A stretch of DNA of 37,117 bases, from the NCBI GenBank assembly GCA_964575675.1, contig CAZNRY010000013.1, positions 1 through 37,117 on the forward strand. Reading direction: 5' to 3'. Within the stretch, counting starts at the first letter, position 1; each line of letters starts with the position of its first letter. The notes below the pieces were generated by a model, which saw only the letters and a program-made list of their open reading frames with translations, did not search any database and was not told the origin of the DNA. Of the stretch, positions 17,022-25,465 are shown piece after piece. The DNA is from CAZNRY01 sp964575675 (GTDB lineage Bacteria > Eisenbacteria > RBG-16-71-46 > CAIMUX01 > VGJL01). The translations under genes and the position numbers were made by a program.

Positions 17022-17159
17022 GTTCATGCTGCCGCCTTGCTGGGGAAACGAACGGAGGGGCGGCGAATCACAAGAAAAACGCTCCGTCAGGCCGTATGTT
17101 CATCGGCGCTCGCGAATTCTCGATCCGCCTGTGCGAAGATCAAGATGGGCCATGATTCC

Positions 17160-17894
17160 TCACCGCCCCGGCGCCGAGCTCCACCGCAAGGGAACCGAGT
17201 CCCCGATCTTGTCTCCCTGGCTGCGCGCTTCCACCTGCCAAAAGACGGGAGCGGCGGGCCCGTCCGACCTTGAGGCAGGGACAACCAGCAGCGTTTCCGC
17301 GCCCGCGCTCAGGCTACCGATCTCCCGCATCTCCGCATCGAAAAGGCGGACTCCGTAGGCATCTGCCGAAGCCGATCGTCGCCAGCGCAGCTCGATGTCC
17401 CCGCCGGCGAGCGCGCGCGGAGGCAACGTGGCCAGGTTCACGCTGGATAAGGCTCCGGGCTCTTCCCGCAACGCGGATGGTCCGGACGACCAAGGAAGTT
17501 CATCCCGAACAAGCAGGAATCCGCCGACCAAAACGGCGACCGCGCCGAAAGCAGGGAGCAGGAATCGCGGTCCGACGGCCAGGCTCAGCAACCTTGCCAT
17601 TCCACCCTTTCCGGTGAACGCGGATGCCGGTGGACGAGAGACCGGTCGATTCTCAGGTTGCGCGGCTGCCGACTCCGCGCCTAGAATCCGCTCCCGCAAG
17701 ACTGCCTGGATTCGGGGCAGCGCCGTACCTTCGCCCGGGCAGGCCTTGCCCTGCTTCCGCGAGGCAAAACCGCGCGCGGCCGCGAGCAGGCTGCGGCAGC
17801 GCGGGCACGTCTGAACGTGGGCCATTCGAGGATCCTGTGTCGTTTCCTCACCCAGAGCCAAGAGCTCGTCGATGGGTAAGCAGGGATCAGTCAT
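17160..17894 (-). CDS. Membrane anti-sigma factor with zinc-finger (ZAS) domain
   Basis: Predicted partner that holds the adjacent ECF sigma factor inactive at the membrane; 244 aa. The N-terminal cytoplasmic part has the H-x3-C-x2-C zinc motif (HVQTCPRC: H26, C30, C33). A Pro/Ala-rich linker leads to one transmembrane helix (FLLPAFGAVAVLVGGFLLV, about 111-129). The C-terminal ~110 residues should be periplasmic and look like a small beta domain (DIELRWRRSASADAYGVRLF ... VFWQVEARS), similar to FN3-like sensory tails. The start overlaps the sigma gene's stop by 8 nt (ATGACTGA), so the two are co-translated. The gene sits last in the CHAT-sigma-anti-sigma unit. Assignment by motif, topology and context is strong. 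Confidence 0.85.
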   Translation of the reverse strand: MTDPCLPIDELLALGEETTQDPRMAHVQTCPRCRSLLAAARGFASRKQGKACPGEGTALPRIQAVLRERILGAESAAAQPENRPVSRPPASAFTGKGGMARLLSLAVGPRFLLPAFGAVAVLVGGFLLVRDELPWSSGPSALREEPGALSSVNLATLPPRALAGGDIELRWRRSASADAYGVRLFDAEMREIGSLSAGAETLLVVPASRSDGPAAPVFWQVEARSQGDKIGDSVPLRWSSAPGR

Positions 17895-18495
17895 CGATTT
17901 TCTCCACGATCTTCGGACACCTTTCCCCCAGGGCCGCGCGAAGTTTGCGCCGGGCGTTCTGCAGAACCGCGCGCGCGCCGGACGCCTGGGTGATACCGAG
18001 GACCCGGGTGATCTCCGGGACCGGCATCTTCTCGAGGCAACGGAGCCAGAGCACCTCCTGTTCCTGAGCAGTCAGATGCTGTGCGATCACGAGCAGCAAC
18101 CCCTCTTCGGCCTCCCGGGCCTCGAGGTCGTCGTGCGGACCCGGACGCGGGTCCAGGAGAGTGTCAACCTCGTTTGCCTCGAACCTGCGGCGGGCCTGCC
18201 GGCGCACGGCGTCGAGGCAGTGGTTCCGGCTGATCACATAAAGCCATGCGGAAAACCGTCCCCAGCCTTCGAAGTCCTCGATCCGGCTGTAGGCCCGCAG
18301 AAGAATGTCCTGGGACAGGTCTTCGGCGAGCCGATCGTCGCGGACATAGCCGTAGCACCAGCGATAGACCGTCCTTACATACCGCTCCAACACCGTGCAT
18401 GCTGCATTCCGCCCCTCCGGACTTTCCCGGGAGCGGGCGGCCAGCCGGGCCAGTTCCTCGTCGCTCGGTTCCCGGTCAGGGTTCTGTGTCATCAT
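17887..18495 (-). CDS. ECF-type RNA polymerase sigma factor
   Basis: Group 4 (ECF) sigma factor, 202 aa, normal length. Region 2 spans about residues 32-102 with the DLSQDILLRAY motif and WLYVISRNHCLDAVRRQ, which recognise the -10 element and core polymerase. Region 4 spans about 130-190 (LTAQEQEVLWLRCLEKMPVP, then EITRVLGITQASGARAVLQNARRKLR), the helix-turn-helix for the -35 element. Its ATG (18495) lies inside the last codons of the upstream CHAT gene, a 20-nt overlap, and its stop overlaps the anti-sigma start. No SnoaL or other extra domain is present. Likely targets are its own operon and perhaps the metalloprotease gene downstream; no target promoter could be identified by eye. Confidence 0.93.
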   Translation of the reverse strand: MMTQNPDREPSDEELARLAARSRESPEGRNAACTVLERYVRTVYRWCYGYVRDDRLAEDLSQDILLRAYSRIEDFEGWGRFSAWLYVISRNHCLDAVRRQARRRFEANEVDTLLDPRPGPHDDLEAREAEEGLLLVIAQHLTAQEQEVLWLRCLEKMPVPEITRVLGITQASGARAVLQNARRKLRAALGERCPKIVEKIDD

Positions 18496-21400
18496 GAGAA
18501 CGAAGTTGCCCCGAGAGAATCACAGCCGAAAGCCTGTGAAACGAGCGCCACAGAAATCGCCTGAAGATCGCCAGGAGACCCAGGAGAACGAGAGTCGCTG
18601 GAAGGGCCATGCGTCGGGCCGCGGGGATCCGCTTCAAGGGCACCCGAAGGTCGCCATCCCCGACCACAACAAAGCCGGCCCAGTGGAAGGGAGCACTCGT
18701 GCGCGGGTCCCTTCTCATGGCGGCCTGGCTCTGCGCCAGGGCCTCGGCGATCGTGGTCCCGCAGGCGAGCTGATCGTAGAAACGGCGCATCAGCAGCCTC
18801 GTGCTGCGATCGTCCACCGGCCAAAGGGAGGAGACGACGGCCGGAACCCCGGCCACCAGGAACGCGGAGGCCAGACCTTGCACTCCTTCACCGGAGAGGA
18901 CACGACCTCCGCCCGACCGGCAGGTGGAGAGCACCACCAGCCGCGCCTGCAGACGGGAGCGGGCGATGGTTGACGCGGTCAGGTCCAGCGGGCGCCCGCC
19001 GGCTCGACCGCCGTTCAAGTGTACGCAGGAACTCCAGGCATACCCTTCCTCGATGGTTGCGTGGGCCGCCAAGTGCAGGACCTCGTAACGGGACAGGGCC
19101 GCCAAGAGGGTCGAGTCCGAAACCGAGTCCGTCGGTGTCGCTCCTTCGAAGGACGAGGGCAGTGAGAGGCGGACCCCTTCGAAGTGCGCGGCCAGATCGC
19201 GGACCTCCCGGATCGTTTCGCCCAGGAGCCTGCCGCGCCCATCCTGCGACCCGGCCAGCGCGAGGATCACATCACGGCCGTCGCCGTCGCCGCCGCGTGC
19301 GTTCTCCGCCCGGAGTTCCGCCAGGATCGTGGCCGAGGGGACGGTCTGAATCACGGGAATCACGGGAAGCGCCCCGATCATCACGTTGCTTGGATCCGAG
19401 AGGAGAGCGGCGAAGCTAAGCCGGTGAAGAATGCCGTCCGGGATCACGATGATGCTTTCCCCGCGCATCACGTCGTCCAGGGCCGACCCGAAAAGCAGTT
19501 CCCGCAGACGGCGGTGGACGTTGGTCAGATCCTCCCGGGTCGCAGTGCCTCCGGGTCCGTCGGCCGTCGGCGCAGAGACCACGCGCAGATAGGGAAGCAG
19601 GGCCGACTCGAGCCGGCTTACCGCGGGGATATGAAACGCCCGGCATTCGTCGGCACTCACGGCGAAGAGCAGGCTCGTTTCCCGGCCCAGGTAGAAGTCG
19701 AGGAGCAGTTCTCCCGGGTGTAGGGTCGATTCTTGTAGGCCGGCGCAGGAGACGGCGGAAACGGAGAGGGCCGGGGCTTCAGCTCCCGCCGGTCCGAGCA
19801 TCCGCTCCATCAGCGTGCGCGACTTCAAGACCTGGACCGCGTCGAAGGCGCTCCTTGCGCGCTCGGTCGCAGAAGCGCCCGGAGGATACTCCAGGAGGGT
19901 CGCGCCCATTCCGGTGACAACCTCGGCCGCGGCCGAGCCGCGAACCTCGCGCCACTCCGGATCCGCGGGAAGTCCGCGCTCCGACTCCCAGACTTCCAAC
20001 GCCCGGCGCGCGTAGGCAAGCGAGACCTCGGGATCCCCCAGGCGGGCCGCCGCCTGTGCCGCCCCCGACAGCGCCCGCATGTGCGCAGCCCTCAGCCCCA
20101 GGCGGTCGGCCTCCCGCTCCGTGGCCATCAACTCGGGCAGGGCCTCGGCGGGTCGGCCTGCCTGCAAGAGCATCTGTCCCCTCTCCAAGCGGTACTCCAC
20201 CGCGTAGAGCGGATCGCCGGTGTGAAAGAGAGACGACTGGCGCTCAAGGAGCGCCAGGGCGCCGTCCAGGGTATCCGTGCGGGCCAGAACCCGCGCCAGC
20301 CCCAGAACAGAATCCCGCCGTGTTTCGGGCGGCGAGATCTCGCCGTTGGCCAGGTTCTCTCGGAATAGGGCCGCGGCGGCGCGAAACCTCCCCTGTTCAA
20401 AGCGGATCTCGGCCAGCGTGTTGCACAAATATCCGTCCATCTGAGCGATGCCGTGGGCGCGGCAGTCATCACGGAGGCGCTGCAGTTCCGTGACGGCTTC
20501 CTCGAACAATCCCAAGGCCTGGTCGCAGCGCGCGATGTTCTGGCCGGTAAACGCCGCCTCGGCCCGGTCGCCGGCCTTCTCGTGGAGCTCGGCGGACTTC
20601 CGGTAGAGATCGCGCGCGGAACCGGGATCTCCCAGGGAGAAGCGGAGGGAGGCGATGTTGTTGAAGGCCAGGGCCTCGAGCCAGCTCCAGCCTGTGGCGC
20701 GCGCCCCGTCGGCCGCCTTCTGGTATTGCGCCTCGGCCTGCTCGTATTTCCCCTGTGCCTGAAGCACCGTGCCCAAACCGTTTTGTACAAACGCTTCGTC
20801 GCGCGCATCGCCGATCCCGTGAAAGAGATCGAGGGCGCGACGATACTCCGCGGCCGCCTCCCGGGAGTCACCATTCTGCCAGGCGAGGAAGCCAATGCCA
20901 GTCCGGGCCCAGGCCTCGTGGAGGCTGTCGTCGCTTGCCTGGGAGAGTTTCAGGAGACGCGTCCAGTCCGCCAGTGCCTCGGCGTTTCTTCCCTGGCGAC
21001 CGAAGGTATAGGCGAGCCAGCGTAGGTTGGCCCGCAGGGCCTTGGGCTGTCCCAAGGTCTCGGCCAGTGTCATCGCGGCACGAAGATCGGGCTCGGCCTC
21101 CTTGATCCATCCGGTCCGGGCCCGGGCTCGTCCGCGCAAGGAGAGGAGATCGAGCACGAAGGTCGAGTCGCCGCGGCTGCGCGCACTCTTGAGCTCGCTC
21201 AGAAGGAGCGTCCAGCAGGAGTCGCTACGGCCGGCCACCCAGAGAGATTCTATGGCCGCGAGTGTACGCCGGTTTTCCGTGGGTCTCTCGAGCGACCGTG
21301 GTGAGGTCGGGGAGAGTGCGACGGATTGTGGCGGGCGGGGTTGCGCGCACGCGGGAACGTCGGGTATGACAGGCGAAGCAACCAGCAGAATGAAACCCGT

Positions 21401-21565
21401 TATGCCCGGCAGCCGGACTCGGTGCTGGGATGGAGCGTGCGATCGGAACACCATCAAAGGACGGGGCCCACCCCACCGGTATTCCGATTGTCGTGCGGAG
21501 ACTCGGCGAGGTAAGGCGCCAGCGGGACGACCAGCCGGACGAGAGAAAACCGATGGCCTTCTCAT
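18476..21565 (-). CDS. TPR-CHAT caspase-like protease, exported and membrane-anchored
   Basis: About 1029 aa. Residues ~55-75 form a hydrophobic export signal (GITGFILLVASPVI ... ACAQ). Roughly 90-500 are TPR repeats (EALADWTRLLKLSQ; SREAAAEYRRALDLFHGIGD; KYEQAEAQYQKAADGA; SARDLYRKSAELHEKAGDRA). The C-terminal ~350 residues are a CHAT domain with the catalytic dyad: H835 in HLAAHATIEEGYAW and C882 in VVLSTCRSGGGRVLSGEGVQ, then FLVAGVPAVVSSLWPVDDRS. A single helix (MALPATLVLLGLLAIF, about 986-1001) near the end anchors it, leaving a short tail. I start at ATG 21565, with GGAGG 11 nt upstream; ATG 21454 lacks that box but would give a more normal signal peptide. It is first in a unit with ECF sigma and anti-sigma genes, so it probably processes a component of that switch. 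The substrate is unproven. Confidence 0.88.
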   Translation of the reverse strand: MRRPSVFSRPAGRPAGALPRRVSARQSEYRWGGPRPLMVFRSHAPSQHRVRLPGITGFILLVASPVIPDVPACAQPRPPQSVALSPTSPRSLERPTENRRTLAAIESLWVAGRSDSCWTLLLSELKSARSRGDSTFVLDLLSLRGRARARTGWIKEAEPDLRAAMTLAETLGQPKALRANLRWLAYTFGRQGRNAEALADWTRLLKLSQASDDSLHEAWARTGIGFLAWQNGDSREAAAEYRRALDLFHGIGDARDEAFVQNGLGTVLQAQGKYEQAEAQYQKAADGARATGWSWLEALAFNNIASLRFSLGDPGSARDLYRKSAELHEKAGDRAEAAFTGQNIARCDQALGLFEEAVTELQRLRDDCRAHGIAQMDGYLCNTLAEIRFEQGRFRAAAALFRENLANGEISPPETRRDSVLGLARVLARTDTLDGALALLERQSSLFHTGDPLYAVEYRLERGQMLLQAGRPAEALPELMATEREADRLGLRAAHMRALSGAAQAAARLGDPEVSLAYARRALEVWESERGLPADPEWREVRGSAAAEVVTGMGATLLEYPPGASATERARSAFDAVQVLKSRTLMERMLGPAGAEAPALSVSAVSCAGLQESTLHPGELLLDFYLGRETSLLFAVSADECRAFHIPAVSRLESALLPYLRVVSAPTADGPGGTATREDLTNVHRRLRELLFGSALDDVMRGESIIVIPDGILHRLSFAALLSDPSNVMIGALPVIPVIQTVPSATILAELRAENARGGDGDGRDVILALAGSQDGRGRLLGETIREVRDLAAHFEGVRLSLPSSFEGATPTDSVSDSTLLAALSRYEVLHLAAHATIEEGYAWSSCVHLNGGRAGGRPLDLTASTIARSRLQARLVVLSTCRSGGGRVLSGEGVQGLASAFLVAGVPAVVSSLWPVDDRSTRLLMRRFYDQLACGTTIAEALAQSQAAMRRDPRTSAPFHWAGFVVVGDGDLRVPLKRIPAARRMALPATLVLLGLLAIFRRFLWRSFHRLSAVILSGQLRSHDDTEP

Positions 21566-21883
21566 TTCTGCGTCCACCTCCGATCCGAGGGTGAGGGTCT
21601 AGCGTGATCCGGGCAGCATAGCAGACTTGATCCCTGGGAAACTCCACGTTGACCCACGGTCCGCATTTCGCGCGCACCCCGGGCCAGAGACACAGGATGA
21701 GGGGCAGGACCCGCCCGCCGAACGGCTGGTGCCCCCCGAAGGGTATGGAGTCGCACCCGGAGTTCGTTTGTACTTACCTGGTGCGACAGGTGACAGGGTC
21801 CCATTCTATCTCACGACTTCCGGGCTTGCCGCCGACGGATGATGTGCCGAAGGTGCAGGGCCCTGAACCAGAGGAGGAACGCG
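21566..21883. other. Divergent intergenic region with candidate promoter for the CHAT operon
   Basis: This separates the CHAT operon (minus) from a decayed gene (plus). On the minus strand a TATGCT box (21615-21620) could be the -10 element of the CHAT operon, giving a leader of about 40 nt that includes the GGAGG at 21577-21581; no strong -35 is seen. The rest contains short frames only, none recognisable. Confidence 0.4.
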
Positions 21884-22715
21884 ATGACGTGGAAATGCCC
21901 GTTTATGGCCTCGGCCCTCGTCCTGCTTCCCCTGGATCAGGCCCGACACCTGCCGGGTCGCCGCGGGGACGTTCCACGAGAGTCTCTCCTGGCCGTCCGG
22001 CAACGGCATCGCTCTCCAGGGAGCGGGCATGGAAAGCACGACGATCAGGGGCGACGCCGTCGGACCGGTGATTCAGATCAACTTCAGCGGCGTCGACTCC
22101 TCCACGGTTGTTGATTGCCTGCGAATTCGAAACGGCGGACAGGCCGGGATTCTGATTGACTACGGCTCGCCCATCGTCCTGAATGTGACCGATGGAGGCG
22201 GAGGAGGCGTCGCGGTCTCCGAGTGCGCCGCACCGGTCTTCTCCGGCAGCACCGTCGCCGCCCATCTTGCCGGGGAACAGGGCGGGGGCACTCGCGCCGT
22301 CCGCGGCTCTCACCCGCATCTGCAGAATTGCATTCTCTGGGGCAATGACGCATCGGAGGGAGTCGAGTTCTTTGCGGACGACTCTTCCTCAGCGCTGGTC
22401 GAATGCTGCGACCACGTGGAACTTCAGGCGCACGGGCCGGGAACGGCCATCCTGTCCGGATGGAACTGCTGGCAGGATCCCCTCTGTTGCGAGCCGGACA
22501 GCGACTTCTGCAACCCGCACCGCGGGGAATTCACCCTGCATTCCGATTCACCTTGCGCGCCGGGGAATAGTCCCGATTGTGGGTTGATTGGAGCGTGGCC
22601 GGCCGATTGCTGTCCGTTCGCCGACGCTCCCGACGTCGCGAGTCCTCCCGAGGAGATTTCTCTGAGGGTTCAAACGGTGCGCCCGTTCCGCTTGCCGGCA
22701 TGGTCGATTCGTTAG
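21884..22715 (+). pseudogene. Remnant of a secreted parallel beta-helix protein
   Basis: A good start survives: GAGGAGG, then ATG 21884 and a signal-peptide-like MTWKCPFMASALVLLPL. Coding sense then jumps to another frame, where a continuous beta-helix sequence runs to the TAG at 22713-22715: VAAGTFHESLSWPSGNGIAL, GMESTTIRGDAVG, then SHPHLQNCILWGND, SDSPCAPGNSPDCGLIGAW. These phrases are typical of right-handed beta-helix repeat proteins of this lineage. The usual segment between signal peptide and first helix rung is missing, so there is both a deletion and a frame change. The usual C-terminal sorting domain is also absent. It is best read as a dead gene. Confidence 0.7.
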
Positions 22716-22980
22716 AATCCTTCGTCCTTCTTTAGAAGCTGGACGGCCGGGACACCCAATGCTGCCTGAAACCGCTTCAGGTTTGCCGCCGGGGTGTCGT
22801 CACCGCATTTGGCCTCAATCAGAAGAATGGGGCGGTCCCCTCTGAGAGAAGAAAGTCCACCTTGCGACCTTCCTTGGTCCGGATGAAGAGGAGTCCGTAC
22901 TTGCCGCAGCCCATGTCGTTCCAGTTGCAGACCGCTCGGAACAGCTCCAAAGCGATGAGGTTCTCAAATCTTCTGGCATG
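22712..22980 (-). pseudogene. C-terminal fragment of an AAA_14/DUF4143 ATPase with frameshift
   Basis: Minus-strand translation gives RRFENLIALELFRAVCNWND, then GLLFIRTKEGRKVDFLLSEG, and after a one-base shift RPILLIEAKCGDDTPAANLK, RFQAALGVPAVQLLKKDEGF and a TAA stop. This is the C-terminal DUF4143 part of the AAA_14 P-loop ATPase family, which has a PD-(D/E)XK-like KVDFLL ... EAK core. The shift falls in a G run, where one extra G restores the frame. The N-terminal ATPase domain is missing altogether, so the gene is dead even if the shift is a sequencing error. Its stop codon abuts the end of the beta-helix remnant. Confidence 0.75.
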
Positions 22981-23001
22981 AGCTCTGAGTCAGCTCATCC
23001 G

Positions 23002-23180
23002 CTAGCGATAGAGCGCCTTCACCCGCCCCCAGTTCTTCTTGTCGACGGGGACCGGCGCGCAGGGACTCTGCTCGCAGTGCGTCCCTGAGCCCTGGGCCTG
23101 CCCGCCGTGGTAGTTGCAACTGGACGCCGTCAGCATCTGGCAGGAGTCGTCGAGAAGACAGCACGCCTCGGGCCAATCAG
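23002..23180 (-). pseudogene. 3' fragment of a Cys-rich GACC-repeat secreted protein
   Basis: The minus strand encodes WPEACCLLDDSCQMLTASSC, a Tyr-His-Gly-Gly stretch, GSGTHCEQSPC and KKNWGRVKALYR before a TAG at 23002-23004. The Cys spacing (ACC-x3-D-x2-C, later GTHC-x3-PC) matches the GACC units in the propeller protein and the metalloprotease. No start codon, signal peptide or upstream domain is present, so this is the tail of a lost gene, lying right beside two other remnants. Confidence 0.6.
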
Positions 23181-23408
23181 CAACCCTTGTCCTGCCTCGG
23201 TTCGAACTGAGTGGGAGCCAACCAGGCTCGCGCTTTGGCGGTTCCTCCGGGAGTACTTCCGGTATGATCAGAGGCCGGGGTTATGGAATGAGCTCTCCGG
23301 AAGATCCGGCGCAATTCACGCAACCAAATCGACCGTGGTTCCGTATACTACCTGATCCCCATCCCCGGATAGCGCGTTGCTGACCAGGAACTTGGAGACC
23401 TATCGAAG
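23181..23408 (+). other. Intergenic leader of the MacAB-like operon
   Basis: No gene is seen. A TATACT box at 23344-23349 is a good -10 candidate on the plus strand and would give a leader of about 50 nt; no matching -35 sits at the usual distance. A GGAG lies 11 nt before the adaptor ATG. Confidence 0.35.
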
Positions 23409-24683
23409 ATGAAGCGAAAGCACATATGGATCGGCGCCGCGATCGTGATCGCGGCAGGTATTGCCGGCGGCGTGGCCTACCGCGCACGCGGCGAGAAGCC
23501 TCTGGAAGTCCAGACTGCCAAGGTCGATCGAAACAAGATCGTGCAGAAGGTCAGCGCCACCGGGAAGATCCAGCCCAAGACAAAGGTGGAGATCAGCGCC
23601 GATGTCAGCGCGAAGATCGCCCAGCTTCCCGTGGTCGAGGGACAGTGGGTCGAGAAGGGAACCTTCCTCGTCGGGCTCAACCGTGAGCGCTACAACGCTT
23701 CGGTCGAGAGCGCGGAGGCGAATGTCCGCTCGGCAGAGGCTTCGGCCGAGCTGGTCCGTCGGACCATGGACCGGACCGAGAAGGAATACAAGAGATCCCA
23801 GCAACTCAAGTCCAGCGGCCTGGAGTCCCCGTCCGACTTCGAAACAAGGGAGTCCGCCTATCAGGTTGAGGTCGCGCGCTACAAGGCCGCCCAGGACCAG
23901 GTGGCGCAGGCGAAGGCCACCTTGAAGCAGGCGAAGGACGATCTGTCGAAGACAAGCATCTACGCTCCGATGGCGGGTACGGTCAGCGCCTTGAACAAGG
24001 AACAGGGAGAGATCGCCCTTGGCTCTCAGTTCCAAAAGGACGTGATCATGATCATCGCCGATCTCTCGGCCATGGAAGCCCAGGTGAATGTCGACGAAAA
24101 CGACATCGTCTCGATCGCCCTGGGGCAGGAAGCCGAGATCACGGTCGATGCGATGCCCGACACGCCGCTGCGCGGCCTGGTCAGCGAGATCTCCAACAGC
24201 GCGAACGTCGGGGGTGCCGGCACTCTGGATCAGAAGACGGAATTCGAAATCAAGATCACAATCTCCGATCCCCCTCCGGCACTCCGTCCGGGCATGACGG
24301 CGAGTGCGGAGATCATCACCAAAACAAACGAGAGCGCGCTTTGCGTACCGCTGCAAAGCGTTGCGGTCCGGACCCTCGACCAACTCACGATGAAGGGGGA
24401 GAAGCGCGAGGATGCAGAGGCGCGATTCACGCCGGACGAAGACGGATTCGTCGAGATCGTCTTTCGCGTCGAGAAGGGAAAGGCGATCGCCACTCAAGTC
24501 AAGACCGGCATCCAGAGCGACGAGCTGATCGAGATTCTCGATGGCCTTGTGCAGGCCGGAGAGGTCGTCTCCGGCAGCTATCGGGCCATCTCCCGCGATC
24601 TGGAGAACGGCGGCATGGTGACCGTCAACAACTCCCGAAAGTCGCCGGGGCGGGAAGAAGCCAATGATCGCCGGGCACTCTGA
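23409..24683 (+). CDS. MacA-like periplasmic adaptor (membrane fusion protein)
   Basis: Adaptor subunit of a tripartite ABC efflux or export pump; 424 aa. An N-terminal membrane anchor (IWIGAAIVIAAGIAGGVAY, no lipobox) is followed by the half-lipoyl motif KVEISADVSAKIAQLPVVEG, then a long helical hairpin of about 100 residues rich in Glu, Ala and Lys (SAEANVRSAEASAELVRRTM ... AKATLKQAKDDLSKTSIYAP), and the second lipoyl half (APMAGTVSALNKEQGEIA). A beta-barrel domain follows (IADLSAMEAQVNVDENDIVS ... LRPGMTASAEI), and a membrane-proximal domain ends the chain. The gene overlaps the ATPase gene by 20 nt. It would bridge the permeases to a TolC-like outer-membrane channel, which is not in this window. 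Confidence 0.9.
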   Translation: MKRKHIWIGAAIVIAAGIAGGVAYRARGEKPLEVQTAKVDRNKIVQKVSATGKIQPKTKVEISADVSAKIAQLPVVEGQWVEKGTFLVGLNRERYNASVESAEANVRSAEASAELVRRTMDRTEKEYKRSQQLKSSGLESPSDFETRESAYQVEVARYKAAQDQVAQAKATLKQAKDDLSKTSIYAPMAGTVSALNKEQGEIALGSQFQKDVIMIIADLSAMEAQVNVDENDIVSIALGQEAEITVDAMPDTPLRGLVSEISNSANVGGAGTLDQKTEFEIKITISDPPPALRPGMTASAEIITKTNESALCVPLQSVAVRTLDQLTMKGEKREDAEARFTPDEDGFVEIVFRVEKGKAIATQVKTGIQSDELIEILDGLVQAGEVVSGSYRAISRDLENGGMVTVNNSRKSPGREEANDRRAL

Positions 24684-25443
24684 GCCGACGCGGGGGGCCG
24701 TCTCGCTTTCGCTCCGGGACGTCGTGAAGTACTACGACATGGGCGCCGAGCGCGTCTTCGCCTTGGACGGGGTCTCCCTCGACGTCGCCCGCAACGAATA
24801 CGTCGCCATCATGGGCCCGTCCGGCTCCGGGAAGTCGACCCTCATGAACCTCATCGGCTGCCTGGATGTGCCGACGTCGGGCACCTATCACCTCGAAGGG
24901 CAGATGGTGGCGGAGATGACGCAGGCGGAGCTTGCGGAGATTCGAAACCGCCGAATCGGCTTCGTATTCCAGACGTTCAATCTCCTCCCGCGTGCCAACA
25001 TCCTGAGCAACGTGGAGCTCCCCCTGATCTATGCCAGGGTGGCGAAGGCGGAGAGACGACGGCGGGCCGAGCATGCCCTGGAGACAGTCGGGCTGGCGGA
25101 GCGTATGCGACACAGGCCGAACGAGCTTTCAGGAGGGCAAAGGCAGCGGGTGGCCATCGCCCGGGCGATCGTGACCAATCCCGCCATCGTCCTGGCCGAT
25201 GAGCCGACGGGAAATCTCGACACCAAGACCGGAGACGGGATCATGGCCATGTTCGACAGTCTCCACGAATCGGGCCAGACGATCATCCTGGTCACCCACG
25301 AGCAGTACATCGCCGCGCACGCGCAACGGATCGTCCGATTGAGGGACGGGAAGATCGAGTCCGACAGCGCCGGGGATCAACGCGCGCGTGCAGGTGACGC
25401 CGCGCTCTCCCGCGTCCTGGTGACCCAGGAAACGAAGGCGTGA
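24664..25443 (+). CDS. ABC transporter ATPase, MacB/LolD family
   Basis: Energises the adjoining MacB-type permeases; 259 aa. Walker A GPSGSGKST (51-59), Q-loop FVFQTFNLLPR, signature LSGGQRQRVAIARA (155-168), Walker B IVLADE (175-180) followed by the D-loop GNLD, and the H-loop VTHEQ are all intact. The short spacing and FQTFNLLPR/GNLD phrases are typical of the MacB/LolD/FtsE group. In classical MacB the ATPase is fused to the permease; here it is a separate polypeptide. A GGAAG lies about 6 nt before the ATG, within the end of the adaptor gene, so translation is coupled. Confidence 0.95.
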   Translation: MIAGHSEPTRGAVSLSLRDVVKYYDMGAERVFALDGVSLDVARNEYVAIMGPSGSGKSTLMNLIGCLDVPTSGTYHLEGQMVAEMTQAELAEIRNRRIGFVFQTFNLLPRANILSNVELPLIYARVAKAERRRRAEHALETVGLAERMRHRPNELSGGQRQRVAIARAIVTNPAIVLADEPTGNLDTKTGDGIMAMFDSLHESGQTIILVTHEQYIAAHAQRIVRLRDGKIESDSAGDQRARAGDAALSRVLVTQETKA

Positions 25444-25465
25444 GGACGCTCGGGGTCGACTGAAC

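Noticed and set aside
18476..21565. CHAT protein as part of a CRISPR type III-E system
   Set aside because: No Cas7-11, Csx30, Csx31 or repeat array is present in the window; only the protease/sigma analogy remains.
21627..21842. 71-codon plus-strand frame between the CHAT operon and the beta-helix remnant
   Set aside because: The ending looks slightly protein-like (GVRLYLPGATGDRVPFYL) but there is no start signal or family match, and it overlaps the likely CHAT promoter.
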